Origin: Coprinopsis marcescibilis
Taxonomy: Eukaryota > Basidiomycota > Agaricomycetes > Agaricales > Psathyrellaceae
Reading direction: 5' to 3'
NCBI GenBank assembly: GCA_004369085.1
Contig: ML210319.1
Coordinates: forward strand, 1-64,000
Length of the DNA: 64,000 bases
The notes under the pieces are model-generated. The model saw only the letters and a program-made list of their open reading frames with translations, had not been told where the DNA came from and searched no databases. Each line of letters starts with the position of its first letter. Position 1 is the stretch's first letter. Both the position numbers and the translations under genes were made by a program. Positions 23,834 to 36,461 of the stretch are shown here, one piece after another.

Positions 23834-25255
23834 TCATATTGAGGTAACTATGCCTCGACCTGGAATGAGAGGACTAGAAGCCGAAACTGCCAATCTAGAA
23901 TCCACCGCAGCGCACACAGGTATACTATCGATAGTCCCAGGCTTCTCCACCGACATTCCAGCGGCCTAATCCACACAGATCCTACATTAGCATAGCCAAA
24001 GGTTAACAGAGCGGAACTCACCAAATTGCACTTCCTCAGCAGCCTACACAAATCCACTTCCGTAATCTCATGCCCAACCCTCGCACCCGGCCCAAACTCC
24101 ATCAACCCCTGGACAAAATAACCCGTAAAACAATCGCCCGCACCCGTCGTATCCCTAAAGTCCCCTACAAGCTTCGCCGCCGGAACATGCATAAACGACG
24201 GCGCCTCATGTTCATTACTTGGCAAATGAAACTCGGGGACAAACGCTAAAACCCCATCAGGCCCCAAGGTGCATACAATATTCGTGCTCGAAAACAACCG
24301 ATGCCTCGCCAAACAAAAGACAAGTTCCTTGGTCGACATACTCCTACCAACACCAACCGCCATCCTCACCCTCGGCGTAGCCAAGATCTTTACCAAACCT
24401 TCCACCTCGTGCTTGTTGACCAACAGCCAATCGATCCGACTCCACGGGAACTCGCGGATTTCGTCGACAGGGGGCATAGGCGACGGATTGAAAATGGTGA
24501 CCATATTCGCCGCCTCGCTTAACGCATGCAGCGTAGATCGAGGGTGAATCTCGTACTGAAGCAAGACATGGGTTGCGTCTCGGAACCAAGGCTGCCCTTG
24601 CAAGCCCGTTTGTTGTTCGTGCATTTCGCTATGATTGGCGCCAGGAAACAGGACTGTGACCAGTGACCACAGAGTCAAGTATCCCACCGTGCCCATTAGC
24701 AACATCATACACCACTAGATAGAGAAAAGAACATACTGATGCTATTCTCGCCGTCATCGCTAACCTGAATAATAGCCCTTCCTGTCGGTTTCTACATCCC
24801 CATAACACGTACACATGTCAGTCAACAATTTTTAGGTTCAAGCTCAGCCAGTCTAGACTTGCCTCGGAAACCAACACCGCACTAACGTCGATCCCACTCT
24901 CCTGTAGCTCGTCCTTAATCCACATACAGTCCTTCCCGATCGTGGCATATAACTGCACCCTCCCACCAGCACGGGCAATGGCGACAGCCTGGTTAGCGCC
25001 TTTGCCTCCAATACGACTTTCATGCAATTTTGACGCCTTGGTCTCTCCGGGCTTCGCAATCTGGTCCACTGCAAAACAGAAATTACATCGGTCGTTAGAA
25101 TGCTCGTATAGAGCTGAGTCGGGGACCAACCAAAGAAATACTCGTCATGATCTACAAAACCACAAGTCAATCGTCACAAATTCCCAAGAAGCATAAACCA
25201 ACTCACTGATAGATCCCCTCACCGCACATTTGCAGAACGTCGCAACCGGTGCCAT
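23834..25255 (-). CDS. RBK1: Ribokinase (PfkB-family carbohydrate kinase)
   Basis: Six exons (25255-25207, 25151-25131, 25068-24863, 24791-24737, 24653-24022, 23965-23834) give 364 residues. The N-terminal signature is RGSIN, then RIGGKGANQAVAIARAGG. The substrate-side strand is PTGRAIIQVSDDGENSI, followed by NKHEVEGL. The C-terminal PfkB signature is DTTGAGDCFTGYFVQG, with the catalytic Asp. The enzyme phosphorylates D-ribose to ribose-5-phosphate using ATP. The third intron appears to use a GC donor (gcaagt at 24862). Using it keeps VSEKPTGRAII intact; a GT alternative six codons upstream would delete conserved residues. The last intron uses the second AG, giving AAGMSVEKPGTIDSIP, the usual family end. 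Confidence 0.88.
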
Positions 25256-26492
25256 GATAATGTCGATAGTAGTACCCAAAGGGAGACAAAAAGAAGAAAG
25301 CGCAACGGTAATAATGCACATCCCAAAACTACCCTTAAATACCCAACACTCCACCATTCAGGGTTAAGTCAGGGCTACCAGCCACAACCCAGAAATAGTG
25401 CAAGAGCACCACAACGACGAAAAAAGTAGGAAGCGGTGACGTTAAGGAAGCAACGTCTCCGCCGCTGCCACAAGGAAGGGCCGATCGTCACTCGCACCGA
25501 TCGTGTCACAGCGGCACCAACCACCCCATTCCGGTCACAAAATGCCTGTCGTGCAGTGTCAACATGTCAACGCAATGAAGGACAATGTAGCAACCCCCCA
25601 ATAATCGCCAGATCAATCACCTCCATCGATTGTACAATGCGAGGCTACAGGAGGTCGAATATGCATATGATCCGATGCGATAGCCGACGATCGAGGCACC
25701 CCTGATCTTGGATAAGAAGCCAATGAGCGAAAATGCACCATATACAACCGCCTGTAACACCTGTCCCTGAAAAGAAGTATCAGAAAGCTCGAGAATTAAA
25801 AAAACCACAGCTAGAGACCGACCGCATGGTCGAGTTCAGTCAGAAAATTAATCAAAACCACACCCGCGAACGAATCACAGGCTCAGCGAAACACATTGTG
25901 GGTCCAGTCGACAAAGACGTGAAACGGACGACCACAACACATAAGAAAAAGGAGGAAAAGAAAAATCTCTATAATCAAAAACACTGTATGTAGTTGTACT
26001 ACAACAACACGGAAGTGAATGCCAGCTTCCGCCGCCGAGACCCTATCCACCCAGTTAGCACAACGGATCGAAAGGTCCAAAACACGAACCACACACCTTC
26101 TAAGTGATCGTGCACTGAATGGAGAAATATACAAATAGAGCTATGCTGAACTATAGAAAGAAAAGAGTAGAGATATAGAGGAAAGAGTCAACCATACACG
26201 TAAATAGATAAAATCGTGAAATACAAGTTATGGACATTAGTACAATGCTTTTGAAAGAACCGGAAGCTAAGATAAACCCCAGAAAAAGCACGAGAATACA
26301 ACGTTTTACTTTAGTTTACTGTTAATTGTCTTGACGTTGAGCTGTTGTCGGCGGAGAGGGAGAAAGAGAAAGATTAGAGAGAAAGATGAAATCGCAGCAT
26401 TGCTGAAACACCCGAACGAAGAGAGCAAAATGTCGATCAGCAACAACTCGAAACACTGTACACCAATCTCGCGTACCTAAAGATCTAGTAAA
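25256..26492. other. Intergenic, 1.2 kb
   Basis: Upstream of the ribokinase gene and downstream of the CCCH zinc-finger gene, both reading left. It probably contains a long 3' UTR of the latter. It is AT-rich and no gene is recognised. Confidence 0.45.
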
Positions 26493-29262
26493 CTATCCAT
26501 CCATATCGAACAGCTCGTCATCATCATCCCTAGCCCTCGTCTCCTGCTGGGGCACCACAGCATACCCGCCGCTGCCCGCAGGGTTTCGAGTCAACCCAGG
26601 AGGAGCCATATGCCCAGGCGTAGGGGTGTTCGAACCAAGCCTCGATGCTACCGCCGAATATGATTTCTTCGCGTTTGGATCCGGCGTTGGCGAACCGCTC
26701 GGAACCATTCCGCCAAGTCCACCTTGCTGCATCTGCTGCTGTTGGTATTGGTGCTGCTGGAACCCATGTCCCTGATGCACCGCAAAGTTCGACTGCCACT
26801 CCCCGTTACCCATCCCACCCACACTTCCAACACTTCCCGGAGGTGCACCCGCAATCGTCCCAAACGTCACACTTCCCGACGCTCCACCCATGAACGCAGA
26901 ACCAGGCGTCCCAGGCGAGATAATGTTCATCGGGGGGAGCGCGTGAATTCTCGACAAACCTGCAGCTAATCCCTGCGGCAAACTCTGTCCGGGCGCGTGT
27001 GCCTGCAGCGCCCTCGTACTCGGCGACAACACATGCGGGCCAACGATATCGTCCTGATCGCCATTCGCTGGGATCGGACGGGCGGCCGCCAAGAGTCCTC
27101 CACGATGCTGCTGCTGCTGCTGTTGTTGTTGTTGGTGGTGGTGGTGCTGTTGCTGTTGCTGCTGCTGGTGGGGTTGGGACTGCAGCTGCGACTGTGGCTG
27201 GTGCAGGCCTTGTGTGAGATCGAAAGGTGACGGGGTGGTTCGGTATGTGTGCTGAGTGTTGCCATGCACGTGGGTGTGCAGGGTCACGCTCGATGGAGAG
27301 CCAGAGATACCAGCACCAAGTGGTTGGAGATAGTTGCTCGCGATGCTGTTTGTCGGGACACCACTGTTATTGCCCGCGTAAAGCGGGTTACTCGACCCTC
27401 GCATTCCTCTCGCCAAACCACCTTGGCCACCTTGACCAAGCTGGACCTGCTGGGCTTGTTTCGCCTTTGCAGCCAAGTACTGCTGATGGAAACCTGGCAA
27501 AAAGGCCGCACTCGCGTTGCTGGGACTGATCATCCCAATTGAAGAGGGGCTTCCGACACCAAAGCCCAAGTTGTTATCATCGATACCTCCGCCGATGTTC
27601 AAGCCCTCGAAACGCGAGGCGAGAGATGCAGTCGAAGGGGTAGTGCGATGCGTCGGGTGGTTGCTGGGTGAAGAAGGAAGGGGATGTGCTGAGGTGTCTG
27701 CCCAAATGGACTTTATGTCCCCAAGGAGGGAGGGCGCGGGTACGGAGCGTGAATAGCGGTGTCCGAGACCAGACCCAGCGGTCAAATCTGGACCCTCGCC
27801 TGGCTTGAGCGCGTTCGCATTCGCAGGCAACCCCGAACCAGGTTGACCAGAGTTGCTCCTGGACATCCGACGATTGCGCTCTTCGGGCGTAAGCAGCTCC
27901 GAAAGGGATCCCGGAATAAAATCCTCCAAATCTCCGTCATCGACGGCAGAGTCGTGATTACGTGGAACGCGTCGAAGGTTCTTGGCACCGACGTATTCAT
28001 CGTATTCGAAGCTGACGTCGTATTCAGTGCGAGTTACGGAGCCGCTGAGACCAGAAGGACGACGCTGATTGACAGAAGCTGAGAGCAAATCCGAGAATCC
28101 GGCCGTGGCAGATCCATCGGCATCACCCCAGCCTCTGCGACCTCCCATCATGGCTAACCCACTACCCAAACTGGAAGCAACACCGCCAGCGCCAAGTCCA
28201 CGCGATGCCGAATAGGATGACGGACGGAATGTGGTCTGAGTGCCAGGGGCTGAGAATGGGGAAGAGGGCAGGCCGGCTTGATTTGTGTTTGGTGAAGAGC
28301 TGAGATTGATACCGTTGATATGGGAGGGCCCACGGGGAGATGTGCCAGGAGAGAAAGTGGTGCTTTTGCCGTTTAGACGAGTGGGGGACATCTGGTCCAT
28401 GGTACGGTTGTTAGGGGGAGATCCGATTGGACCAAAATCGTTTTGTACGGTGGCAGAAGAGGAGCGAGGAGCTGAAGGAGGCAAAGGAACTGAAGCCGGT
28501 GCAGACTCGCCACTGTCTATGTGGTTGGAAGGGTCGTTTGACTTTGATTTGTGGTCGTCTTCCATGTCGTCGAGGCCATCAAAGGATGCAAAATCGCTGT
28601 CCTGGAGGGGAGGAGCAGGAGCAGAGGGAGATATAGACGCCTTGAGGGTAAGATTCATGGGAGGACGACCGGTGGTGGATGAAGCGGATGGGCCGGCGTT
28701 GAGGATACGGGTCGGTGCCGTTGAGCCCCCAGCGAGCAGAGCATTCTTGCCCTGCGCACCAGGACCAGATGTGGCGCCCTCCCGCTTCCCGCCTTTCTTT
28801 CCCTCCCGCCCTCCTTTGTCACCGTCCTTGCCTGACGCCGCAGCTGCCGCCTGTTGCGCAGCTTTCTTGTTCTTGCGGTCCATCGACATATCCTGTCCAG
28901 GCAGAATGTGTGCAAGTGCGCATTTGTGGCCAAACTTGCAGTTCCCTTTCACAAACCAGGCACAGGTTTCCTTCTGGCCAGGTTCCGGCAGATTGTGCGA
29001 GAACGGACAGGATGAACCAGCTGTGCAACCGCCAACCTTGAAGAACTTGCAGGGCACATGCGAAAGATCCTTGCCTTCATCATCCCTCAGCACAGGCCAT
29101 GCATATTATCGCAGCAATATACGCACTTTTGGATCCAGCATTGGCTGATTTCTGTTTGGAATTGGACTTCTCTGGACGATCAGGGCGGTCATAGTCTCTG
29201 TCTCTGTCTCTATCCCTGGTCCGTTCGCGGTCGCCGTCTGGATGAGATTCTGGTGTTGACAT
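26493..29262 (-). CDS. CCCH zinc-finger RNA-binding protein (Lee1-like)
   Basis: Exons 29262-29127 and 29074-26493 give 905 residues. The first exon encodes a charged R-D/E-R-D dipeptide tract. It joins in phase 1 so that SKDLSHVPCKFF is continuous. Two CCCH fingers follow at about 50-95: C-x7-C-x5-C-x3-H in CKFFKVGGCTAGSSCPFSH and again in CAWFVKGNCKFGHKCALAH. The remaining 800 residues are low-complexity S/P/G/Q-rich. They include a mixed polyQ/polyH run encoded around 27105-27175. Paired fingers of this type bind RNA. The disordered Q-rich tail suggests granule-type assembly, which is inference. Confidence 0.85.
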
Positions 29263-29855
29263 GGTCGAAATCAATAGAATAAGAGGATTTTTCGTGAGCA
29301 GCTGGACGCAAATTGCCCAATTTTGGAGGCAGTCGACAAGGAGGAAATCGAAAGATTGCCAAGAACAGATCAAGCAGCAAAACTGCCTTTGGCACGTGCT
29401 GTGCTAACGTAATCCTCATAAATTCGCTCCCGAGTTCGAACCACTCCAAAGCCACTTGTTTCTGCCCCCAATGTCCTACTGGTCCTCTATAAACCTAACT
29501 TGTGCTCATCTGGCTCTAAGTCTGAGGGTGGAACTCTAGTATTTCGACGATGCTTCTATCATTCTGAGCCGTTTCTGTGGGCGCCACTTCTACCTCGCCA
29601 CATCGCTGGGTCTCGTCCTCGTGTTCAGCCTCCAATACCGTTCTTGCCTCGAGTTATGATCGCACGATGGTATCTAAATTGAACATATCCACGTGTACAT
29701 CGATACTCTACGGAGGATATCGATTAACGTCTAACAGACCAAACTCTCTCTTTCGCTCCTAGTAGTACTAGCTTCAAGTTCGACAAAGTGGTGAGTTCTC
29801 ACAATCCGCTCTTCGAATTGCACCGCTGACCCTCTCACGTAGACCATTGACCGTA
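29263..29855. other. Divergent promoter region
   Basis: Lies between the CCCH gene (leftward) and the double-GTPase gene (rightward). A GT-AG pair at about 29790-29840 suggests a spliced 5' UTR for the latter. No separate gene is seen. Confidence 0.45.
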
Positions 29856-31874
29856 ATGTCACTATCGGTAGAAAAGACAATCGTGATGCAAGTCCTCTTG
29901 ACCTTCGCGACCCTGACAAAACGTAACGTTCCAACCCAGCCTGATTCTTGGAGAAACAGGTGTCGGAAAGAGCACTGTAAGTCCATAGTTAGCTTTCGAC
30001 ACGCCTTTATTGTCCGCTCGGTCGAATAAGACTATGGAATCATATCGAATCGATGCTCACTATTACGTGCACAGTTCATTAACAACCTCCTCGGTGAAGC
30101 CAATCGCGCTCCCGTAGGCCATAACCTCCAATCCACAACGACAACCCTCAAGGGGTACGATCTTCCAGACCGCAACGTCCGTCTGGACCGCATAGTCCTC
30201 GTAGACACCCCCGGCTTCAACAACGACCAAACCGAGGACGACGAGGTCTGGAAGGACATCATCATCTGGCTTCAAAGCTTGTACGTCGACTTTCAATCTG
30301 TGCCAGCACCATTCTCACAATCGTCTCCACCAAAGACCAACAGATACCCTTGTCTGCTCACCCCTGTACATTCAAGACGTCTCTCAGTACAACCCCCGCC
30401 TCCGCATAAGCCTGAACCACATCCAGCGCACATGGATTACGGGCAACCTCCACATCTCCTTCAGTGCCTCCAAGCCCGCCAATCCCCAAAGCTTTGCCCG
30501 CTTCATCAAAACCCTCCGTGAAGACCTCAGCCAGGACCCCAACCTCTCAAAAATCACATTCAATACCAACCATGATCAACTCATCAGTATCAACTCAACA
30601 CAAGACCAGCTGAAAGTACTCCTCGACGCCGTCCTCGAGAAGCCCTCAATCAATGTGGCCCTCCTCCTTCAAGAATTAGAGCCTATCTTCAATCTAGCAC
30701 GAAGCAAGACCCCACAACTCGTAATGTTCGTACCAGCCATCGCTTTCCCTCCCTTCCCTTCCCAACCACTGACCATGCCATCCTTCACAGCCTCGTAATA
30801 GGTGAAACCGGAGTCGGCAAAAGCACCGTACGTCCTTGCTCTTCCTCTACTGCCCCCCGATACTCACCAAATCCATCACGCAGTTCATCAACAACGTCCT
30901 CGGCACACCCGAAGCACCCGTCGGCCACTCCCTCAAATGCCGAACCCAAACCGTCCAAGAATACGCCTACCTCCATCCCTCGGGCAAAACAATCCACCTC
31001 GTCGATACACCAGGGTTCAACGACAGCTTCTCCCAAGACGTTATCGTTCTCGACAAGATCCGCAAATGGTTTAAACGTCCGTACGTATCCCTCCTTTCCA
31101 AACCTCACCTTCGCCCAACCAACCAAAGCTAACCACCACATCTACCACAGTGACCTAGTCTCCACCCACCTCCTCGGTATCCTCTACCTGCACGACATTG
31201 CCCAACCCCGCTTCACATCACCCCCACTCACAATGACCCCCAAACGGCTCACACACTCCTCCCTCTCCCCCCTCGTCCATATCGCATTCACAGCAAGCAG
31301 ACCTATAACACCCCAAACCTTCATCAACCACACCGGCGAACTGCAAACACTCATCACAGGGTCTGCATTCACCACTGTAGAGTCCGCCGACGCCGAGGAA
31401 CCAGGCTCATTGTCCAGTTCCGACGCGAGCGATTCACCAACCTCTCCCGACTCATCCTCAAACGGCAGTAGCTTCCCAACCTCTCCTTCTTTCACCGAAT
31501 CCACCTCTCCTCTACTGTCCACCTCTCCCATACTCGCAACCTCCTCCCCCGCCTCACCAATACCCAAATCAACCTCGCCCAAACCCACCCTCCCCACTTC
31601 CACCCGCCCAAGCCCACTCGCTTCCTATCCAACCTCCCCCTCCTCAATCCTTACCCCAACCTCAACCTCCACAGCCCGCACCCTCATATCCACAATCCTC
31701 CACCACGGCACCTCACACTCCATCCCCATCTCCCTCCTCCTCAAAGAACTATCCACGATCGCCGGCTCCGTCTCACACAGCTCAAGCAACGGCAACGGGA
31801 AAGGATTGGGGTTGGTGGGAGTCGCACCAGCTGCCTTGGGCGCACTTTCGTATCTGTTCTGCGTTCCTATCTAG
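29856..31874 (+). CDS. Tandem double P-loop GTPase-domain protein
   Basis: Seven exons (29856-29887, 29940-29976, 30075-30280, 30336-30725, 30791-30827, 30884-31080, 31151-31874) join in phase to 540 residues. Domain one: TIVILILGETGVGKST (P-loop), FINNLLGEANRAPVGH, then VLVDTPGFNN (G3). Domain two: QLVILVIGETGVGKST, FINNVLGTPEAPVGHSLKC, then HLVDTPGFND. Each P-loop lies on its own 37-nt exon. After the second G domain comes a long S/T/P-rich low-complexity segment and a hydrophobic C-terminus (APAALGALSYLFCVPI) that could insert in a membrane. I see no clear NKxD-type G4 motif. The first intron has a GC donor (gcaagt at 29888), which alone makes the beta-strand before the P-loop continuous. 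The family resembles AIG1/septin-like small G domains common in agaricomycetes. Function unknown. Confidence 0.82.
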
Positions 31875-32369
31875 TCTCAACCACCAATCGCCCAGGGCCA
31901 TTAACACACCCAAATCCGAGCTTCGAGGCATTCACAACCTATCCCCATGCAGTAGATATCTTCATTTATGCATTCTTCGATTCTACTGCTCACCGTAGAG
32001 CATCCAACATACCAACTACAAAATACTAGTACATACATACATGCGTGTGCTAAATGTTACACTTAATTTTGTCGTGCTATCAATTCAAATGGCGAGCACG
32101 TCAACGCAAAACAAAATACAAAAAAAGCAAAGGAATGAAAGGGGGTAACTGAAATTCAAACCATTAACCCCTAAACAACAAGTACAAAAAAAGGCAAATC
32201 ATCGTCTCTCGAGTCTTATCGAAAGCGAAAGAAAGGTAGACGACGAGTGTGAGTGGTCACCGCTCACCCACATGGTCGAAGGAATGAGCTTCAAACATCC
32301 AGCCCGACTTTTAATTCCAACAACACCACCCAACCACGCTAAAGAGTCTCCAAGATCTAACCCTCGCTG
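31875..32369. other. Convergent intergenic region
   Basis: 3' flanks of the double-GTPase gene and the first seven-transmembrane gene; no gene seen. Confidence 0.45.
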
Positions 32370-34022
32370 TCACACCCCAACATACCGTCTCTCCGGTGAT
32401 CCTCTCAGCGCCTCATCCCTCTTCAAGCTCGGATGCAGCATCGATATCAACGAATGCGTCCGACTCATAGACGGCCCATTCTCCTCCATCTCGGACGCAT
32501 GCGCCCACGAAGGGAACAAAACACTCGTCGCAGGCGCCTTCTCCGCCTTCTCCTCAACCGCCAAATGCACCCTAATCGAGATCAACACAAACACAATCCC
32601 TGTCAACGAACAAACCACTCTCAATCAGCATTACATCCCACCACACTACGAGAAAACGACCAGAAATAATAAAAATGAACACACACCTGTACTCGGCACA
32701 ATCGCAGCCTGAAACACCAACCGCGCCGGGTGCTCAAGCGGGTGCAAGATAACCAGCGCCAACATCTGCAACGTATACAGCATCGCACTCTCCACCACAA
32801 TCCTCGCCACGCTCAGCAGCGTCACCGTGCTGCTCGCCCGCACACCCGCAGCCTGGCTCACCACATGTCGCTTCCAAATTTTGTACGCAATCAACCCCGT
32901 CGTCAAGACGTTCTGCGCTAGATGGCCAGGATAGACAAAGTCCAAGAGTGGCTTGACGGTGCGGAAGGGTATCCCACCGCGAGGCCCGTACAGAAAGAAG
33001 TGAAAGTTGACGCCATTGGTACCTGGAAGGAATCAAAGGGGAAGAGGAGAACGGGGTGGTGGTAAGTAAGGATTCAGGAGGTTTGTGCGTAACGAAAGAT
33101 GTTTGGGGCAGGTTGAAAGAAAGAATCAGAACGAGGAGGGAGGGTTACATGACGTGTGTCATAGACGTCACTGTCGCCAACCGACCGTCGCATAACAACC
33201 TCTGCCCACCAAGCCCAAACAGATTCCAAAACCTCACACTCACCAATGCTAACGAGAAGCAGAAGGAATGGAAGAGCCACCACCCTACGGCTTCTCTCCC
33301 ATATAATATAACACCGGTAGATCTAGAAACCCAAAGATCAGGATTCGCCATCGCAAACCCAAAAGAAAAAGAAGGTATACCGCGAGGAAATCGGCCATCC
33401 AAAACAGGAGTGAGCTGACAATAACGTAGGAAAAATTGTCCCAAGTCGCAAAGAACCGGAAATAATGTATGGGAAGATTGAACGGTCCACCGGAGGTCGC
33501 CATGATCATGAGAGCATACGCCCTGATGAAGCGGTACACATTTACTCCTTGGAAAATCAAGATGCCTCGTCAGCTTTTTATTGCCTGCTGAGTCGTAGAA
33601 GGTGAGGATAATGACGGCCATGACTCACCAGTCCAATATGTAGTCAACACGAACATCAGAATAATGAGAGTAATAAAGACAATCTGAAAAATAGCATGAG
33701 ACAAGTTTCGAATGTGACCGGAGCAAAATGCACCTTTGAAGGAGGGTGTCGCTCTGAGCGTCGTTTAATCATCAGCTTCACGCTGCCAATGAAAAGAACG
33801 ACATAGATTCCTATGAAAGCGTTAGACCTCAAGACACCCACGGCAGATAGGACAACTAACCGTATAAGAGAGTCTAGGACCATTAGCCATTTTCAGTCAA
33901 TCCAGGCTTGTAACCCAAGCAACACTCACCTCTACCCAAAAGCCAGCGAGCATATACACTTGCTCGGTGAGATCCTTGGCCCGCTGGGCCTCGAAATTGA
34001 ATTCAAAATCAGGACCAGCCAT
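32370..34022 (-). CDS. Seven-transmembrane basidiomycete protein, copy 1
   Basis: At least seven short exons can be followed from the ATG at 34022. The N-terminus is extracellular-like (MAGPDFEFNFEAQRAKDL), then a first helix around YMLAGFWVE/TLLYGIYVVLFIGSVKLMI. The next segments are IVFITLIILMFVLTTYW, NFSYVIVSSLLFWMADFLAVY, then YPGHLAQNVLTTGLIAYKIW. The last are VESAMLYTLQMLALVILHP and GIVFVLISIRVHLAV. The polar tail ends at 32370. Length, helix spacing and the T-T-G-L-I-A-Y-K-I-W motif match a seven-helix family expanded in agaricomycetes. No ligand or signalling partner is known to me. It lies between GTPase genes and has a paralogue 1 kb upstream. Confidence 0.78.
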
Positions 34023-35064
34023 AGAGTAGGGAACGAACGGAAGGGGAGGGGAGAACCAAAGGAAAGAGGGAGAGCAAGAAACACGCGAATGCACCGTGGG
34101 TCCCCACTGCTCCAACTCAAATATCACCTCACCCAAGCCACCAAAAGGCGGCGTTCAAACCATAACCTGGTTCTGATCCATTAATTCTTCAGGGAACGGT
34201 TACGAGAAACGCCTCTGTCACACATGAAAGTATGACACGAACCGTCTGTTCGTCAATTCTGGAAGGACGCGATCATCCAAGCGCGCTGCGATGGAAACCT
34301 ATAAATGAAGAGGACAACACATTCAATTGCAAGATGCCGAAGGAATTGGGATGACGAAACGTCTTCAATTTAACCGCATATCGTCCTGAACCCATTCTGA
34401 ACTCCATTCCCGAACGTCGGCGCTGTTCCTCCCAATGGTTCCCTATGGCGACCAGCACTACCAGAGCGGCGGCCGCTCGTCACGTCTGCCACAAACCCGC
34501 CTGTCGAGTCGGCAAAGAAGATTCTGTTGGCATATAACGTTGGGTCAGAGGGTAAATCCGGTGCTCCCGTGTCAAGTGAGACGAGAGGTTGGGGATGGAC
34601 AACGCTCGCTTTCTACGCAGCAGGCAAAACGGATTTGCCGCCACACACAACGGTTACCGCGATCTGTTATGCTGGAGGCCTTCATGTTAGGACGCAGTCG
34701 TGACGAAGAGTAAAGACTGAGGGAATGTTGCAGAAGATAAAGTGCAAAATCGAAGTCCTCGCGCGTGAGATTCGCGATAACCGCATTGCTCCCGACTCTG
34801 CCAATAAGCACCGCTCCAAATATTCCTGTATGAAAAGTTGAACTGAAGACCCGCGGTTTAGCCTGAACTGGTAGGTTAAGACGATGAAACTAAATGGTGG
34901 ATATGCTTTGATTGAGAATCGTCAATGTCCTTCGACTAGTGTTAACAATGCCAGTCCTGATCTGTTATAATTGTAAGGTATTTAGTATGAAAAGTCCGAG
35001 CCCAACTCGGCATTGCTCAAAGAGGATCAGAAAGTCCGTTCGGTGTGTGTCATGTTTCCTAGTA
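34023..35064. other. Intergenic between the two seven-transmembrane genes
   Basis: About 1 kb, holding the promoter of copy 1 and the 3' flank of copy 2. Open frames here lack support. Confidence 0.4.
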
Positions 35065-36461
35065 CTATGCTCCGTCAATAGGCAGCGCTACAGAGCTTGC
35101 TCTTGATACCCTCCAATCGAATTCGTCCTGCAACCAATCCGCTCCAGGCTTCCTCTCCTCGTCTTCTATCCGACCTATCCAGGACGGCAAAAATACGCTC
35201 GTCGTCTGCGACAGCTTGCTTGCTTCCTGACGAGCGAGATGAACCCGTATTGACATCAAGACGAATATTATTCCTGGAGAGAAAGGACATTAATGATATG
35301 TTCGAAATTATGTCAGAAAGTTCAAGTCACCTGTGCTTGGGACGATAGCCTCTTGTGGAAGGATCAGCGCCGGATGCTTCAAAAAGTATAGTATGACCAG
35401 TGACACCATTTGCAGCGTGTATATCATGGCACTTTCTACGATTATCCTAGCGACAGTCATCAGAGTAATCGATGAAGATACCCGGAGACCAATGCGCCGC
35501 GAACGCATATGCTGCATCCACAGCTTCCAAGCGATGAGGCCCGTGGTTATGATATTTTGTGCTAGATGTCCAGGATATACAAGATCCAGAAGCGGCTTCA
35601 CGGCAACAAAGGGCAATTGGGACGGATGTAAGAAGAAGTACCAGTTAATCCCGTTGGTTGCTGTTGTGGAAGTATTAGCGCCCGTCAAACCAGCCCAGAT
35701 TTGAACTATACGTCACCGATACTGATAATCAGAAGCAGAGACGGGATTGCGATTATCTCATACTGGCAACCCCAGATAATGTAACACCGATAGATCTTTG
35801 TAATCTCGGGATCAGGCAGATGACAGAGTCGAAGACATGCTCTCACACACCACCAAGAAATCTGCGATCCAAATCATCACGGAAGAGACGGCGACATATG
35901 CGAAGTTATACCAAGCCGAGAAGCTTAGAAATGCAGAGACGGGGATGTCTCCGGGGCCAGAAACTCCAAAAGAGATAAGGAATCTGTAAACGTTTACACC
36001 TGGATGTGGTTGCAGTTCGTAAATCCGTTCCAGCGTAGGACATGATGAATAAAACTCGAACCTGTGTAAAATGTTGCCAGTAGAAACATGATGTTCATGA
36101 TGACAATAGTGAATGTCTAAATAGCAAGATTTCAGCTTAAAAACCTTGACACTCGCCTATGGATGCATGCCTTCGAGCCAAACCCCCGACCTCGGGATTC
36201 ATTTTTAGACAAAAGGACCATTGCTGCGAGGAAAAGGACAACGTATACTCCTATGGCCAACGGCGTTTATTTTTGAGATGAAGCGTGAAGTAAGCGGGAG
36301 TACCATATACCAACGCCTAAAATGCACCTTGTCAACTCTCGCTTTCTGGAAGGATAAGCGGCAGCGTGCATACGCACCTCAATCCAAAATCCCATCAGGG
36401 AATAAAGCTGGTCCGTGCGCTGTCTTTCCTGGCCCATGAAAAGAAAGCCATCGTTTCTCAT
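35065..36461 (-). CDS. Seven-transmembrane basidiomycete protein, copy 2
   Basis: A paralogue of the gene at 32370-34022 with the same exon order. It starts MRNDGFLFMGQERQRTDQLY, SLMGFWIE. It then has GVYVVLFLAAMVLL, FTIVIMNIMFLLATFYT and NFAYVAVSSVMIWIADFLV. Near the end are YPGHLAQNIITTGLIAWKLW, VESAMIYTLQMVSLVILYF and GIIFVLMSIRVHLARQ. The tail ends at 35065. One exon, after LLSKNESR near 36186, needs a weak gtcggg donor, so one junction may be decayed. Otherwise the frame is kept. Confidence 0.7.

Noticed and set aside
28285..29148. A 287-residue frame opposite the CCCH gene
   Set aside because: Antisense to a confirmed coding exon with low-complexity sequence; no family match.
29400..29450. 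A tRNA-like B-box (ggttcgaactc on the minus strand)
   Set aside because: The flanking bases do not form a T-arm or acceptor stem, and no A-box lies at the right distance.
34270..34815. A possible gene between the two seven-transmembrane copies
   Set aside because: Short frames only; composition and lack of splice sites suggest non-coding sequence.
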